Shown one piece after another: positions 43,194 to 56,052 of a DNA stretch of 64,000 nt (positions are counted from its first letter, which is position 1; every line of letters starts with the position of its first letter). The stretch spans positions 93,501 to 157,500 of the forward strand of contig CAWZYM010000399.1 in NCBI GenBank assembly GCA_963966185.1, written 5' to 3'. Under the pieces are notes generated by a model that was not told where the DNA came from, did no database searches, and saw only the letters and a program-made list of their open reading frames with translations. Origin of the DNA: Rhabditoides inermis. Taxonomy: Eukaryota; Nematoda; Chromadorea; Rhabditida; Rhabditidae. The translations under genes were made by a program, and so were the position numbers.

Positions 43194-46100
43194 TCAGTCC
43201 ATCATTGGTTCGAGCGATTGGATGAGCGAGACGAGCTGGTCAATGTGCTGCTGTGAGTGAGGATCGCTCGACTGGTTGAACATCTCCACCTCAAGCACCC
43301 AAACATAGCCCATAGAACGAGACACAAAACACAAACCTGGCATGTATCGTCGGGCAGCGGAGTCATCACCACGTCGCCTACTCCGGCGATAATGAGACGA
43401 CGCGAATCTGAAAGAGCACCGTCTCTCTGTCTGTCTGTCTCTCTCTGTGTCTCCTCCCTCCTCCCTCCCTCCCTCCCCTCCACTCACCCGTGTCGATGAG
43501 CTCGTCAAACTCGAGTCGCTTCTCGTGTAGACATGACTTGATCTCCTCGCTGGTGTCGCGCGCCGACAGAGACGCGATCATCATCTACACCACACCGTAT
43601 AAACGATTCAGGGAATCCTTCCAAAATAGCAAAGCAAGTAGCAATAACATGAACTAGGCAATAGTATGAAACACGCAATAACAAGCAAGACGTCATAGCA
43701 ATAACATGACGTCATCCTACCTTGTTGTGGTCGATGGGTCGCTGGTCGGGGCTGCTGGCGCCGCTACTCGACGAGAAGCCAATCACCGTCGCCGGACGAC
43801 CAAACACCACCTCGTTCGCCTAAATTATTCATATTACACAAAAAATAGATAAACAAAACCTACCTTCTCGGCAAACATGCTGACCGGGTCGAAGGTGGCG
43901 CTGCTGCAGCCGGGAGGGAGGAGGGAACTGGAACAAGGGCGGCATGAGAATGTACTAAGAAATCAGGATATAGTATCAGATACACTTATTTCCTAGGACA
44001 CTCACCGATTGTGCTCGTCCGTGATCGAAATGCGCGGCGTACACTGCATCGGCAAATCGGTCGAGCGGCTACAAACAATAATATAGTCGCCGCCTGGAGG
44101 ATAGTTTCTGTTATTGCCAGCCGGGGTCAGTTGGCGAAACTCAGTTTCGAGCGAGAGAGGTCAGACAGCGCGGGAAAGGCTCGAGTGTGGCGCGGCCTCT
44201 TTGATTCGCATGCCGGCTTCTTTGATCGATATTATCGTTTGAAAGCGCGCTCTTGGGTCTCCTCACGACTAGAAGGTAGATCGAATGCGACTAGAGGGTA
44301 GATCGATTTTCTACCGTAACCTGGCGAACTATCTCCCAGAATAATATTATAATTAATATGACATAGCAACAAAACATCCCAACTAACAAAACATTAATAC
44401 AAACAAATAGATCAATAATCAATGACTCACGTGGGCGAGCATCCGTGGGCGGCTCCCAACTGCTGGAATTCCGCTTGTAGCTGCTTGATCGCCAACAACT
44501 CGGAGCCTAAACGTACAGTTTACCAAAAGATCAAAACATATTCTATTAAAATGCACATTTCAGCATCCCTTCGTGTTTCATCATGCATGTTTCGGTGCAA
44601 AAGAAGAGACATCGCATCTCTCTTTGGGGGAAATGATGGATGGGTTACGCGTGATATCATGGTTATTATGATCATACCCACACGACTCTCACCCCCGAAA
44701 CAGTGAGTGGCTATTCCGGGAACGATCACACATACAATACATGAGAGACATGAAAGTGTGTGACATTTCGAACGAGATGAACTTATGTTGACACTTCCTT
44801 CATCTTTCTTTAGAACTATTCATTTAAAATCAAATGGCATACATGACAACAAAATGAATGTGGCCTGTTTACACACAAAACATTTCAAGATAATTCATTG
44901 ATACTATATTGTAGCTTTCACGCATTTCCTCGTTTCACTTGTTCCCTTATAGTTTTGTAAATATTGCATGTAAAAACAAAATGATGATGCAATTAGAATA
45001 AATATCATATCATTCAACCAACCCTGCGCCTGGACCGACTGTCGGTAGAGTTTCTCCAGATTCTGTTGTTGCTGTACACTGACAGAAGGAGACGCCCAAC
45101 TGTATCTGAAAACACACACCAATAGAAATCGCAATCATCAACAGACGCAGGACGCACCTCCTCTCTCCGTTGTTGACCTTCTGGTAGGGACTTCTGAGAT
45201 GGGTGCGAGGCGTGGGGACCACCGTAGCCATGGGATCAATGGGACCGGCGCCTCCGCCATGAACCGTGTTCCTCTTCACCGCGCCGTGCTTCGACAGATA
45301 TCTAGAAGACAATGTCAAGTGTCAAGGTCTTATCAATATATAATATCAAATCTTGTTCACTTCTGTACGTATGAAAACGTATCAAATCTTATCAATTCAA
45401 CATCAAAATGCTCACTTCTGTCCCTCCTCCTCGACTGTGCCTGGCTGGCCGCTGCTTCCAGGCACTCCACTCGCACCGGCAGCCGCTGCCGCCGCCGCCG
45501 CTGCTGCCGCCGCTGCTGCTGCTGCTCCCAGACCACCCACTGTCAACAAAGACTCGCCCGCCGACGCGCGGCGCTCATCTCAAAACAAATCACTGACACT
45601 CAAGACATCAAGAATTCAAAGTACTATATAGCAACGCTATCATTCGCTAATTGAAAAATATAAATGTCTCTGCGAATGGTGAACCCCCGAGGGACCTGTG
45701 ACGCAACCGTGAATCCCCTCCAATCAGTTTGAAAATAAGACTCACAATTCGGCACGGGCAGCATAGACGAGTAGTCAAACATGGGCATGGCCGCAAAACC
45801 TAAACATAATCAGTAATATGGAAAAATAAAAAAAAAACAAGAAAAAAAAACGTCTACCTGGCAGTAGGTTGATTCCGCCTCCGAGGAACGAGTGCTGGGC
45901 AGCCAGGGCGGCCATCGCAGCCTGATTCAACGCGGCCGCATGCAGAGGAGAGTCTGAAAAACACAACATTGAACAATGACAAATACCACATTCCAACTAA
46001 TTAACCTCATACATGACATCAAACAATGAAATTCAAATCAATCAATTAATCAGTCGATAAATAATTCGCACCGGCAGGCAGTTGAGCGAGCATCTCTGGG

Positions 46101-49100
46101 GGTAGGAGGGGCTCGGTGGCGCACAGGGTGTGACGCCGGTGCTCGTTCCGCGTCGACGGACCCGCACCGTCAAACGGCACCGCCGGCGTGAACTGGCCTG
46201 CAGGTGGAGGAAGGGGGTAAACAACGGAGTAAACAAAACAGCACCTCTTGTCGGCGGCATTCTGCTTGACGAGCATGGCGAGTCCTCGCACAGATCCGAT
46301 GCCGACGAGTCGTCAGATTCCTAAAAGACCAGTATGACGTCCACACCTACACAAACACCCACTCATAGCAAGAATAACAATTTCTACAAAATCCTCACAA
46401 CACCGTCACTCATAGAGGGAATTTCTATGCCTACAAAATCAAATTCTACAAGACGTCACTCATAGTAGAAATTCCTACAAGACCATAATAAAAACGGCAA
46501 GTACTGACATAGTCGGGGCTGGCGGATAGGTTGAGCTGCGCGAGGTGCTGGGCAGAAATGGTCGGCGGCGCCGGCTCCTCCACAATCGCCCGACCTGCAA
46601 CGGCAACGAGCATACACGTCATCCACAGACTAACTCATCGGCCAAACATCTGATCCGCATAGCTTTGTTTATCCACGTTTATCCACACTCATGCTTGTTT
46701 TGTCAACGTCAATAATTATCCCTCGCTGTGAAATGAACACATTCATACATTTCAAGATCGTCTCAAACTTCCGCTTCCGTTCCCACATTACCATGCCGTT
46801 ATACATATGAAAGGGCATACACAGTGTGTGCTTTGTAGGATGAGCATGTGTGTCCCACTTGAACCAATTATAACGCCTACGTCTCTATTCAGCTGGGTAT
46901 TGTAAGCCAAATCAACCAAGGAAGCTAGTTAATTATAACTTGGGCACAGATAAACCAAGAAAATATCGGCGACTAACGATAAGGTGCAATATAGGTACAG
47001 GACGCACCCAAGAAACACACCCACCAGATATAATGGAGCCTCTACTACCTCTTCTCGGATGATCGGCTAAATCGCCACTTTCCGGCAACGAATTCCCGCC
47101 AACCTGGAATCCGGATATGAATCACACATCCAACATGCGATTAGCACGAAACATGCACTCTCACTCACCTTGTCTAACAACAACTCGTACGTCGAAAATA
47201 TCGGTCCATCATAGTTCCGCTTCAACACATCCTGAAAAGAACAACACAAGATTAGTGTTTCTTCTTCACGTGTTGCATTCGTCGCTTTTTTACACACAGT
47301 CGTCACTTTTGAATCACAAAGGGCGAGAGAGACCACCCACAACGCTTGCTGTAGCCAGGGACTACAGCAACGAGTGGCGCCGCCCATCACAAAAACGACC
47401 AGTCCCAGCTGCGGCCCCCCTTCCGATGTCGTCTATCGACGTCATTCAAAGGGGGGGCGGTCACTCGCCGCTGGCGCCCCCAATCTACTCACCCCCCCCC
47501 CCCCCCCCACACACACACTACGCACACGCACTAGGATGCTCTCCGACACACTAACACAACCACATGCCAGAGAGTGTCATGTATCGACGACGACGACGAC
47601 ACTTGGCCAGTCCAAATGAGATTTGCCCCCTTTCCCTCTCTCACTCTCTACTCAGAGAAATAGGGGAGAGGAGAGTGCACAAGCACCATTAGCCTACATC
47701 CCCGTTCAATACGGCTCATTCTATGAACAATTTTTGCTTACTATATCTCATATAACTCTGATAACTCTAATACAAACACATGTGACGCGCAGAGAGTGCG
47801 AGAGAGACAGCGAGTGCGAGGAGGGAAAGAGATGTGGTTAATCTAGTAATATCCGGTGGAGAGAGAAAGGGTGAGTGTGTGCGCATATCGCGATTGCTCT
47901 CTCCCTCTCTCCTCTCCCTCTTTCATTCACATTCTTTCAATTCTTGTCGTGTGTGCTGTGTTCTATACGTCGCAGCAGAGCCATGCATCTGCACGTGCAG
48001 CGCACAGTTTCACGCAACCATTCCCCCATACGTGCGTTACACAAATGTCGTGTGTCTAATCTCTCTCATAGCAGATCTCTCTGCACGCAGTTACCGAAAC
48101 CAAACAATAGGGAGATAACAAACAAAGAGGCTGTGGACACGACGCACCCATAAAACATGGCCAATCGGGTATGCGGCGTACCTCGGTAATCTGCTCCTCT
48201 GTCCATATCGTGTGCTGCTGCATGAAGAGGAGGATGGTGGGGTTCATCTTCGGAGGCGGCTTCGGCTCCGCCACAGACGTCGACAACAGCGGCTTCTCCG
48301 CGCTCCGCTCCATCATCACCCATCTACAAACAATCAATCAATACACTCAAATCATTTTGATACTATAAACCTCACCTGTGTTGCGTGACATTGACGATTC
48401 CGTACCGCTTCGCGGGGTTGAGCACCAGCATTTTGCGAATCAAATCAGAGCATTCTGCAAACACAGACATCAGAACAAAGAAATCAACAAAAAAAACACG
48501 TACCGACAGAGACCCAGTAGGGAATCTTGACCTGTCCGGAAAGGACGGCGCGCTTGAGCTTGTCCATAGAGTCGCCGGGAAAGGGGAAGCCGCCAGTGAC
48601 GAGAATGTAGAGGAACACGCCCAGCGACCAAATGTCCGCCTTGCACCCGTCGTACTCTCTGCACGTGAGGCTTGTACACATCTTAACATGTAAAAAATGT
48701 AAACAACCCACTTTCCGAGGAGCAGTTCGGGCGCGGCGTACGGCGGCGAGCCGCACCACGTCGTCAACAGCTGGTCCGGACGTTGCGTGTTCGAAAAACC
48801 AAAATCTGAAAATAGCAAAATGAGCGTTTTCATTGCACCACAAGGATGTAAGCAGTTACAGAGGAGGGCTGCAGAAGAGAAATGGATGTTTATAACTCTG
48901 GAAAATCATGACGGTGTGCCTTCTGGCTACAGGCTAGCGGCCGCGCGCCCACACACGATAAGCGTATTTGTCCCCGAATTTTTTCATCTTCATTTCACAG
49001 CGAGGGTATCGTGACATCACACCTCAATGTAGGGGGGGGCGCGAGATTATGAATGTTGCATTGTGTTGTACAAGAGTGAGTGTACTGTTCAAACACGTCT

Positions 49101-50698
49101 TCAATGGGGCGCGGGGTCGCAGCGAGCGGGCGAGTGTCGAGTACCGAAAACGGACAGGATAGAGAGAGATAGATGGGGGACATGGGAACATTGGCGAGTA
49201 GCGGGTTGTGCAAAAGTCGTGGCGCGTGTATTCATATTGATGCTGCCTTTTGCACGTACACATACCTAATAAAATGAATTGTATAATACTCGGCTAATAC
49301 TCTCGCCCCTCACCATCCTATAAACATCGTAGAGAGAAGAAGAGCATGTTCAAAACGGGGCGACACATTGCTGCCGACTGTTACAGCGACGTGACGCACG
49401 CGTCCAATTACTCGTCGATTAGACGTACAGTAATGAGTAGCGCCTAGTCGTCACAATTAGCGATCAATGGTCAGCGTGCAAGCACGTGAAACACCCTACT
49501 CCCAAAGGTGTCAATAACATGGGAGAAACGACAAGAAGGCATAGATACACGTACCTATCAACTTGATGTTCTGCTTCTTGTCGAGCAGCACGTTCTCGGC
49601 TTTGAGGTCGCGATGCACGACGCCGTTGTGGTGGAGGTACGAGACGGCCGACGACGTCTGCTTGAACCACCGACGCGCCTCCGCCTCCGGGATCCTCCCC
49701 CGCTCAATCAACACCTCTGAAATCGAGCAAATACATCACACAGTTTCTGCGAGACAGATCAATCGCACAACATTTCAAGCCCTCGACATTTACAATGCCT
49801 TGGATCGCAAAGAGCCCGTCACAACATCACGGCAAAACTGGCAAAAAGTGGCGATCCGAGCAAAGCAGTGTGTGATCGATCGATTACAGCAATCAAGTGA
49901 TCAAGAAAAAAACGAAACAAATACTCACCAAACATCTCGCCGCCCGGACAGAACTCGGTGACGATGTAGATGTAGCGCTCGCTGCGGATCACCTGCAAGG
50001 AAGGGGCAATTAAGGATGCGCAGGCGGCGCGGGTCCGACGAGGGCCCGCGAATAATGAATCAGTGAAACCCTAGAAGACTGAACCTTAAGCACCAACACA
50101 CAAAAACGCGTCGAGAACGCACGCATATGAGAGGGTGTGTGTGTGTTTTGTGCGTTTTCTGCCATCCTCACATGCGCACTTCCTCTTCTCTTTTTCTGTC
50201 CTGCACCCCCTTCATTACGATATGTGATTGATAAGGCGGGGCGGATTGCGTCACCTCATAGAGCTTGACGATGTGCGGATGGTCGAGCGTGCGCAGAATG
50301 CGAATCTCCCGCTCCACCTTGTTCAGATTGTCCGCGTCGATAGTGGTCTTGTCCACCATTTTCAATGCCACCTAAACACAGTCAATCAGTCGCCACTTTC
50401 GTCGCTCTCATACACACCACACCACACATGGCCAATTCGAGCACTCCCCCACACCCATACACAATCAATACTGATCGGCAGAGGCGTGAGCGGCAGCTGC
50501 AAAACAACAGCAACAGAAACGACTCGCGGGTTCGTGCGCATGCACAAAACACACACATAAACATGGAGCATAGAGACTCGCCTTGCTCTTGGCGACTGCA
50601 TGTTTGGCGAGACGGACGGTGGCAAAGTTGCCGGAGCCGATCGCCTTGCCGACGTTGTACTGACCGACGGCGTGCAGCCTCCGCTCACGCCACTCCAT
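43194..50698 (-). CDS. kin-29: Salt-inducible kinase KIN-29 (AMPK-related Ser/Thr kinase)
   Basis: 821 aa in 25 exons: 50698-50582, 50371-50255, 49992-49929, 49716-49555, 48805-48712, 48658-48504, 48454-48376, 48323-48182, 47231-47169, 47103-47025, 46594-46509, 46320-46245, 46197-46072, 45953-45858, 45799-45746, 45578-45416, 45301-45158, 45105-45023, 44506-44431, 44068-44006, 43927-43864, 43819-43721, 43584-43488, 43407-43337, 43289-43194. Kinase domain at about residues 14-265: GSGNFATV loop, VALK lysine 43, HRDLKAEN (Asp 136), DFG at 154, and WCGSPPYAAPE, whose preceding Thr is the LKB1 site. A UBA-like segment follows. RRHT (Thr 435) and RRAS (Ser 509) match the PKA/14-3-3 sites of animal SIKs, followed by a 14-Ala run. 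In C. elegans KIN-29 links sensory and energy state to gene expression through HDAC4/MEF-2. Length matches C. elegans KIN-29. Exon 1 uses a GC donor; exons 16 and 25 use GAG acceptors. Confidence 0.95.
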
Positions 50699-51453
50699 CG
50701 CACCTTGCCTCTCTCGCGTCCACCAATCCACTACTCGGCGAGTTGCAGCTGCTGCCGCCGCCACACCAATCGGACAGCAGAATCGAGAGACGACAGCGCA
50801 GCCCCAGACAGCCGGGCAGCTCGCGTCGCGACCGCCGCGCTTCCCGCCCCCTTCAGAGACGCAGAGACAACCGCAGAAACACTGCTCCGCTCGCAATACA
50901 AAAACCAGTGCCGCAGCCGATTGAGCAACTGCTGGCTGCACACGACGCACCTTCCGTCTGAAACTAAATCACATTTCAATGACGTAATTGGGGGAGCAAA
51001 CATGATAGATGATAGGGTAGAGGGGGCGGGGGAGTTGAGCGCCGAGCAACCATTGTGGCAAAGCCAAAAAGATATATTCACTGAGAACACAGTGTTGGAC
51101 TCGGAACTCAGGTGGTGGATGAGACATTTGATAGCTTTATACAAACCCAAACACAAACCGATACAATCTTGCTGTGCGCATCTGATTTCATCACGAATGA
51201 GAAGAAAAAGAAACGATCATGAAAATGAGGGAAGGGAATATCATTAAAAACAACAACAATAGTAATCTGCAACATGACCACCTGCATACGACTCGCATAC
51301 ATTTTCTTTAACAGGGTCTGATTTCGCATTCGTAGAATGCAAATTGTAATATATGAGATAACTATCTTATTAAAGATATTACATACACAACAAACTCGAG
51401 CGATGGTCACGTTATTAGCCATACCGTAGCCGCTACGTCGTTCTTCTCCGCTC
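50699..51453. other. Upstream region of kin-29 and 3' flank of the zinc-finger gene
   Basis: From 50699 to 50950 the minus strand stays open in frame with the kin-29 ATG (Ala-rich, ending ERQGA before MEWRE), and a TTTCAG acceptor lies at 50959-50964. This may be 5' UTR or an upstream coding extension. Beyond 50970 nothing is seen except the zinc-finger gene's 3' end. Confidence 0.5.
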
Positions 51454-54400
51454 TCAATCGCCCTTGAACATTATCCACACACGCGGACTCTCAATGTAGC
51501 CTGCAAGGAAGTGATGAGAGACGCGGAAATTAAATATCCACACCTCAGGGGAAATGATAGGCGCATTTGTTGCGCAATGCGCTCGCACATAAATATGCAA
51601 AAGAACAGGAGATGAAGAGCTCAATCCGCTTACCCGCGTTGCTCTCGTTCGTCAGATAGCCACCGTGCTCGCACAGAGTGTGGTTCTTTATTTCGGCCCA
51701 CTCCGACACGCGCTTCTGAAACAACCTACCGTCAATCAATGCAAGCAATAACTCATCTCCAATACAATGAAAAGTTCAACTTACAAACAACTTACATGAC
51801 AAATCGAGCAAATGTATCCGTGCTCGATCCTGTTATGGTCTTCCATCTGCACAAAGCGGTTGCACTTGAAGTCGCAGATGCGGCACTCAAACTTGATGAT
51901 GCCCGTGTGGATGCGCTCGTGAGTCATCACCTACAACGCGACAAATACTTAGACTGCTAAGATACGCATAATCAAATCAAATGTTTATTCTGAATCGCAA
52001 ACATGATTATGACACGTACTCTACCCATACTCTACACATAATAATGCACGACTCACCGCCACTTCAGAGATGAAGATCTCCTCGCAGAAATGGCACTGGT
52101 ACGTCTTGGTGAACACGTGGGCCATCTTCTTGTGCTTGCGCAGCTTGCGAGGCGTGAGGAATTTGAGGGAGCACAGGTTGCAGCGGAAGCCAGAGTTTGC
52201 ACCTGAATGCAACCATCATGACCCTTATTATTATTATTGAATACAGTCCAAGTTATGCTAGCGATGATATATTAACGTATTGCGCCGTACATTCATTTCA
52301 AAATTGTCAGGACATTCCAAAACACGGATATCCGCATACCCACGTGTAGCTGCACCATGACACGCTCAAAGCATATGAATATCACATGACGATGATATTC
52401 ATGTCACACACCTCTCCAGCTCATCAAAGCGCCGCTTGCCGACATATTTTTATAGGCGCACAAAACGAGATTTCCAGCTGATACGGGAAGCGAATCAAAA
52501 TCAGTTGATGATTGGCGTATCGGCGATTACCATTTGCATGACAATAACACAGAAATGTTATATGCGCTAATATCGTTCCGGTCAAGCTCATAGTGGATTG
52601 ATAACAGAAAAACACAGAAGGGACGCACCTCTGTGGAACTTCTTCCTGTGGTTCAACAGACGCTGGTCCGTGCACAGATTGCGGATCGGGTTGCACTCAA
52701 AGCACACGTACGTCTAAATAATATTGATTAATACAACTTAATGAAAATGCAGTTACTGACCAGTTCGCAGTTGTGTTCGTCGAGTGCCTTCTGGTTGTCG
52801 AGGCATTTGTAGCAGCGCGTGCACTGCTTGAACTCGAGGCAGTCCGGATGCTTCTTATTGAAGTGCTGAAACAAATATGATTCAAATGTAATTGCACAGT
52901 AATCAATCAAAGCATTGCACCTTTTTCAACGAGTACTCGTTGCGGAAGCGCTTGTCGCAGAACGGACACTGCGGCGAGATCTGAAAACAAATAATAATAA
53001 TAAAAGAACAGGTAAGAATATCAAATCATAATTTTTAATAAAAAAAAAAACAGACGACTGCGCACCTTCTTTCTGTAGGGGCGACGGACCGACTTGAGTC
53101 CGCCGTACTCGTTAAAGCGGGGCGCGATGCCGTTGTTCTTCTCGCCCGGCAGCGGAATCGCGTCCACCTCCACCGGATACGCCTGATACAACTTAGATTA
53201 TACTGATATAAGATATTTGTAATTGTAAATTGTTTTGTATGATACAAGAAAAAAAGACAGTTACAAATATCATACTTTAGTGTAACCTAAACACTCACAT
53301 CAGCCTCGATCTCCTCGGCGGGAGGGATGAAACCACCAGTCTGCAGCTCCTCGATTCTAAAATACGCGATGCAAATTCGGCATTCCAACAACGTTCAGAA
53401 GTCATTCGACACAAACCTTTACATTACAGAAACCGGTTAATGTGCTCACCTGTTGGCCTCGAGCTCCTCGAGCCGCTGCTTCTCCATCTCGGCGTTCTGC
53501 TCAACCATGTACTCGGCATAGTCCTGTAGAGGATGTGGTTGCAGTTTGTAGTTTGTACATTGAGAGAGCGCCGTTTGCATGCGCTCGTCTTCTAATTACC
53601 CACGTTAGGATGGCGGTCGCGGAGATGTCGCTCGTAGAGGTTCTTCTCGAGAAAGCGGTTCTTGCACCGCTTACACCGCATCATCTTCGAGCGAATCAGC
53701 TTGCGCACCTGACACGATTACGTTAACATTCATCCTCAGTAATCACATTTTTGCAGAAATGTATACGTGTAAATTTTGCATTTCACTTTACACCGAATCG
53801 AGGAAGAGAGAACTAGTGTGTACTCACCTCGTTGACTTCAATGGGGTGGGGCGGGGGCGGGGGCAGGTCGATCGCCTCCTGCCCGTCCGACGCCAGCGCC
53901 ACACGCTGCACCACAGAAGCTGAAACATGCGTTTAGAAACAATGACATCACATGCAAACAATATGAGGTGGCGAATAATTGGTGATTAAGAAATGACACC
54001 AGACACTGAACACCACGAACCACGACACCACTTCACAAAACAGTACTGCACTACGACCCATCGTTAATATAACTGAAAAATATTCAGAAAATGATGTCGT
54101 GGTATCTGGTGTCATTTCTTGATTGATTGAACAACTCACCAATGTGGCTCTCAGGCGGCGGGCGGCGCGGCACGTCCAGCTTGCGGCCAAGCGAGTCGAG
54201 AACGATGCGCGGCTTGCTCGGGTCGCCGCGCAGCTTCACCAGCGCCGCGCCAATTCCCGACAGACCCTAAAATATATGTGTAACCTTTTATATTTACATT
54301 AGCCAATAAACAAGAGTAACAGCGCTCATCCGCTCACCTTCTTCTTCTTGGGTCGGCTGTTGCCGTCGCGGTCGTTGAGCGTGTTGGGGTCGAACGAGTA

Positions 54401-54622
54401 GAACTTCTTGGCGTCGTATGGCTCGTCCACACCCTCCGACTCAAACGAGTCCTCCTCGTCAAAGTCGACGTACTCGGTGCTGAACAAACACACACTCAAT
54501 CACCACGTTATTGCGATTGTTACGAAAAGCACCCACCTTCCGCTGGGGTACTCGGTGCCAGGTACATACGCGGGTCCGTCGGTAGGCCCGGCCGGCTCGT
54601 ACGGCTCGTACTCTTCCTCCAT
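51454..54622 (-). CDS. C2H2 zinc-finger protein, eight fingers
   Basis: 486 aa in 15 exons: 54622-54537, 54479-54338, 54266-54140, 53919-53828, 53708-53604, 53523-53450, 53356-53299, 53182-53066, 52980-52921, 52865-52761, 52713-52629, 52202-52057, 51930-51796, 51715-51634, 51500-51454. The N-terminal 150 residues are acidic/Tyr-rich (MEEEYEPYEPAG), then basic (RPKKKKGLSGIGAALVKLRG), then Pro-rich. Fingers begin CKRCKNRF, CPFCDKRF, CTRCYKCL (third ligand set EHNC), CFECNPIR, CNLCSLKF, CHFCEEIF, CRICDFKC and CSICHKRV. Only the CHFCEEIF-to-CRICDFKC link resembles the canonical HTG linker (HERIHTGIIKFEC). It is presumably a nuclear DNA-binding protein. A helical, Glu-rich stretch separates finger 1 from finger 2. 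A TTTGCAG trans-splice-like acceptor lies 35 bp before the ATG. The specific orthologue was not recognised. Confidence 0.92.
51986..52019. repeat. 34-bp dispersed element, copy 1
   Basis: TATTC-GAATCGCAAA-ATGATTATGACACGTAC, shared with 59547-59580 with two substitutions; here in the intron between zinc-finger exons 12 and 13. Confidence 0.85.
53988..54120. repeat. Imperfect hairpin in a zinc-finger gene intron
   Basis: AAGAAATGACACCAGA (53988-54003) pairs with its exact reverse complement at 54105-54120, and ACCACGAC inside pairs with GTCGTGGT. The hairpin covers most of the intron between exons 3 and 4. Confidence 0.75.
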
Positions 54623-55029
54623 CTTCGTACTAGTCGTAAGGTGTGTATGAACACACTGCAAAGAAACATGCTATTACGAAACAGAAAACTACGAACTACG
54701 AAACATTAACGGAAATTCGAAATCGAACGGTAGCGAGAGTATCGCAAGGCGGGATAAAAAGTATTATTTCGATATTACGAAATACTAAAAAAAATTGAAA
54801 TCGCCGATAGCGTAAAATATGAAAGAGTAGAAAAAAGCAAAAACGCGCGAAAACATACAATGCAAACGATTGATTGATGATTCGCAGACATGGCCGCAGT
54901 GCGCGCCAATTCAAACGCCTTTAACGACTTGTCATGGAAACGTTTATACGCGGACACCACATCTGGCGACGATAGAAAAGAAAACGCATAATAGAAATGA
55001 CACAAAATGGCACAATGAATTGTCAGTAA
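54623..55029. other. Gap between the O-methyltransferase-like and zinc-finger genes
   Basis: Both genes run on the minus strand, 407 bp apart. AT-rich, no exon. No clear AATAAA for the upstream gene was seen on the minus strand. The trans-splice-like acceptor of the zinc-finger gene is at 54657-54659. Confidence 0.5.
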
Positions 55030-56004
55030 TTATCGCTTGTTGATGATCCAGATTCCTCCGCTGTAAGGGAGGAGGGAAGCGATGACCCGCGAGTCCTGCT
55101 TGATTCGCAGGTTGAGATTCCTCATCAACTTCCCCTCCACGGAGATGAACTCGTTTCCGGAAAGAACATCACCGTTTCCAAGAGCCTGAACGTTATCTTA
55201 TATAAACATACGTAATAGTGAGTTTCCTATCACTTCACTTGTTCTGGGTAGCATGAGTTGAGCGTGGTTTTTTTTGATAACCATGGGGATTATTTGATAA
55301 CTTCCATTTTGGGAAATGGGACGAACTGTTTAAAACTAAGAGTGCGCTCGTTTATTCTCAGTGTGAAATGCTGCTCTACCAAGAGATAGGAATAGGCACC
55401 GTCTTGCTCTGCTTTTCTATCTCAGTGATCAAATATATCTGGGAGAAAAGTAAGTTCATCTATCCATTTTTTCACTCAAAACGTGCCTTTTCAGGTACTC
55501 AAGTGCGAACAAACTCAGAAGCAACAACTTTGGACAAGTACAGCTACTATGAGTTTGTGTGATTGCGACCACCCACGTCGACGATGATCAACATGCCGCC
55601 ACTCCTCAGCAGACGTATCGAGTGCTCGTAGTCGTCCAGAAGATTGCTGCGTCGCTGGTCATTCTGTAAATATAAGTTTGTATTTGTTTCATTTATTTTA
55701 GATAAATGGTTGCAAACATGATATTCAATATCAATCAAATACTCACAATAAATACAAAGTCGAATGTGCTGGGATCGTTGGCGGCCAGCTTTTGAAGCGC
55801 CGTGTCGACGTCCTCTTGTGTTCGCATTTGAATGCGGGAGAAGAGGTTCTGCTGGAAACGTGTTGTGTGTTTTGATTAGCATGAATGTGTTCTGACCTGT
55901 ATGGCGTACTTCTTTCCCACGCGTTCCCAGAGATGCGCCAACTGTGGGTATTCGAGAGCGACGACGATCGACCGGGAATCGATCTGATGAGTAATACTCA
56001 CCAT

Positions 56005-56052
<48 letters not shown>

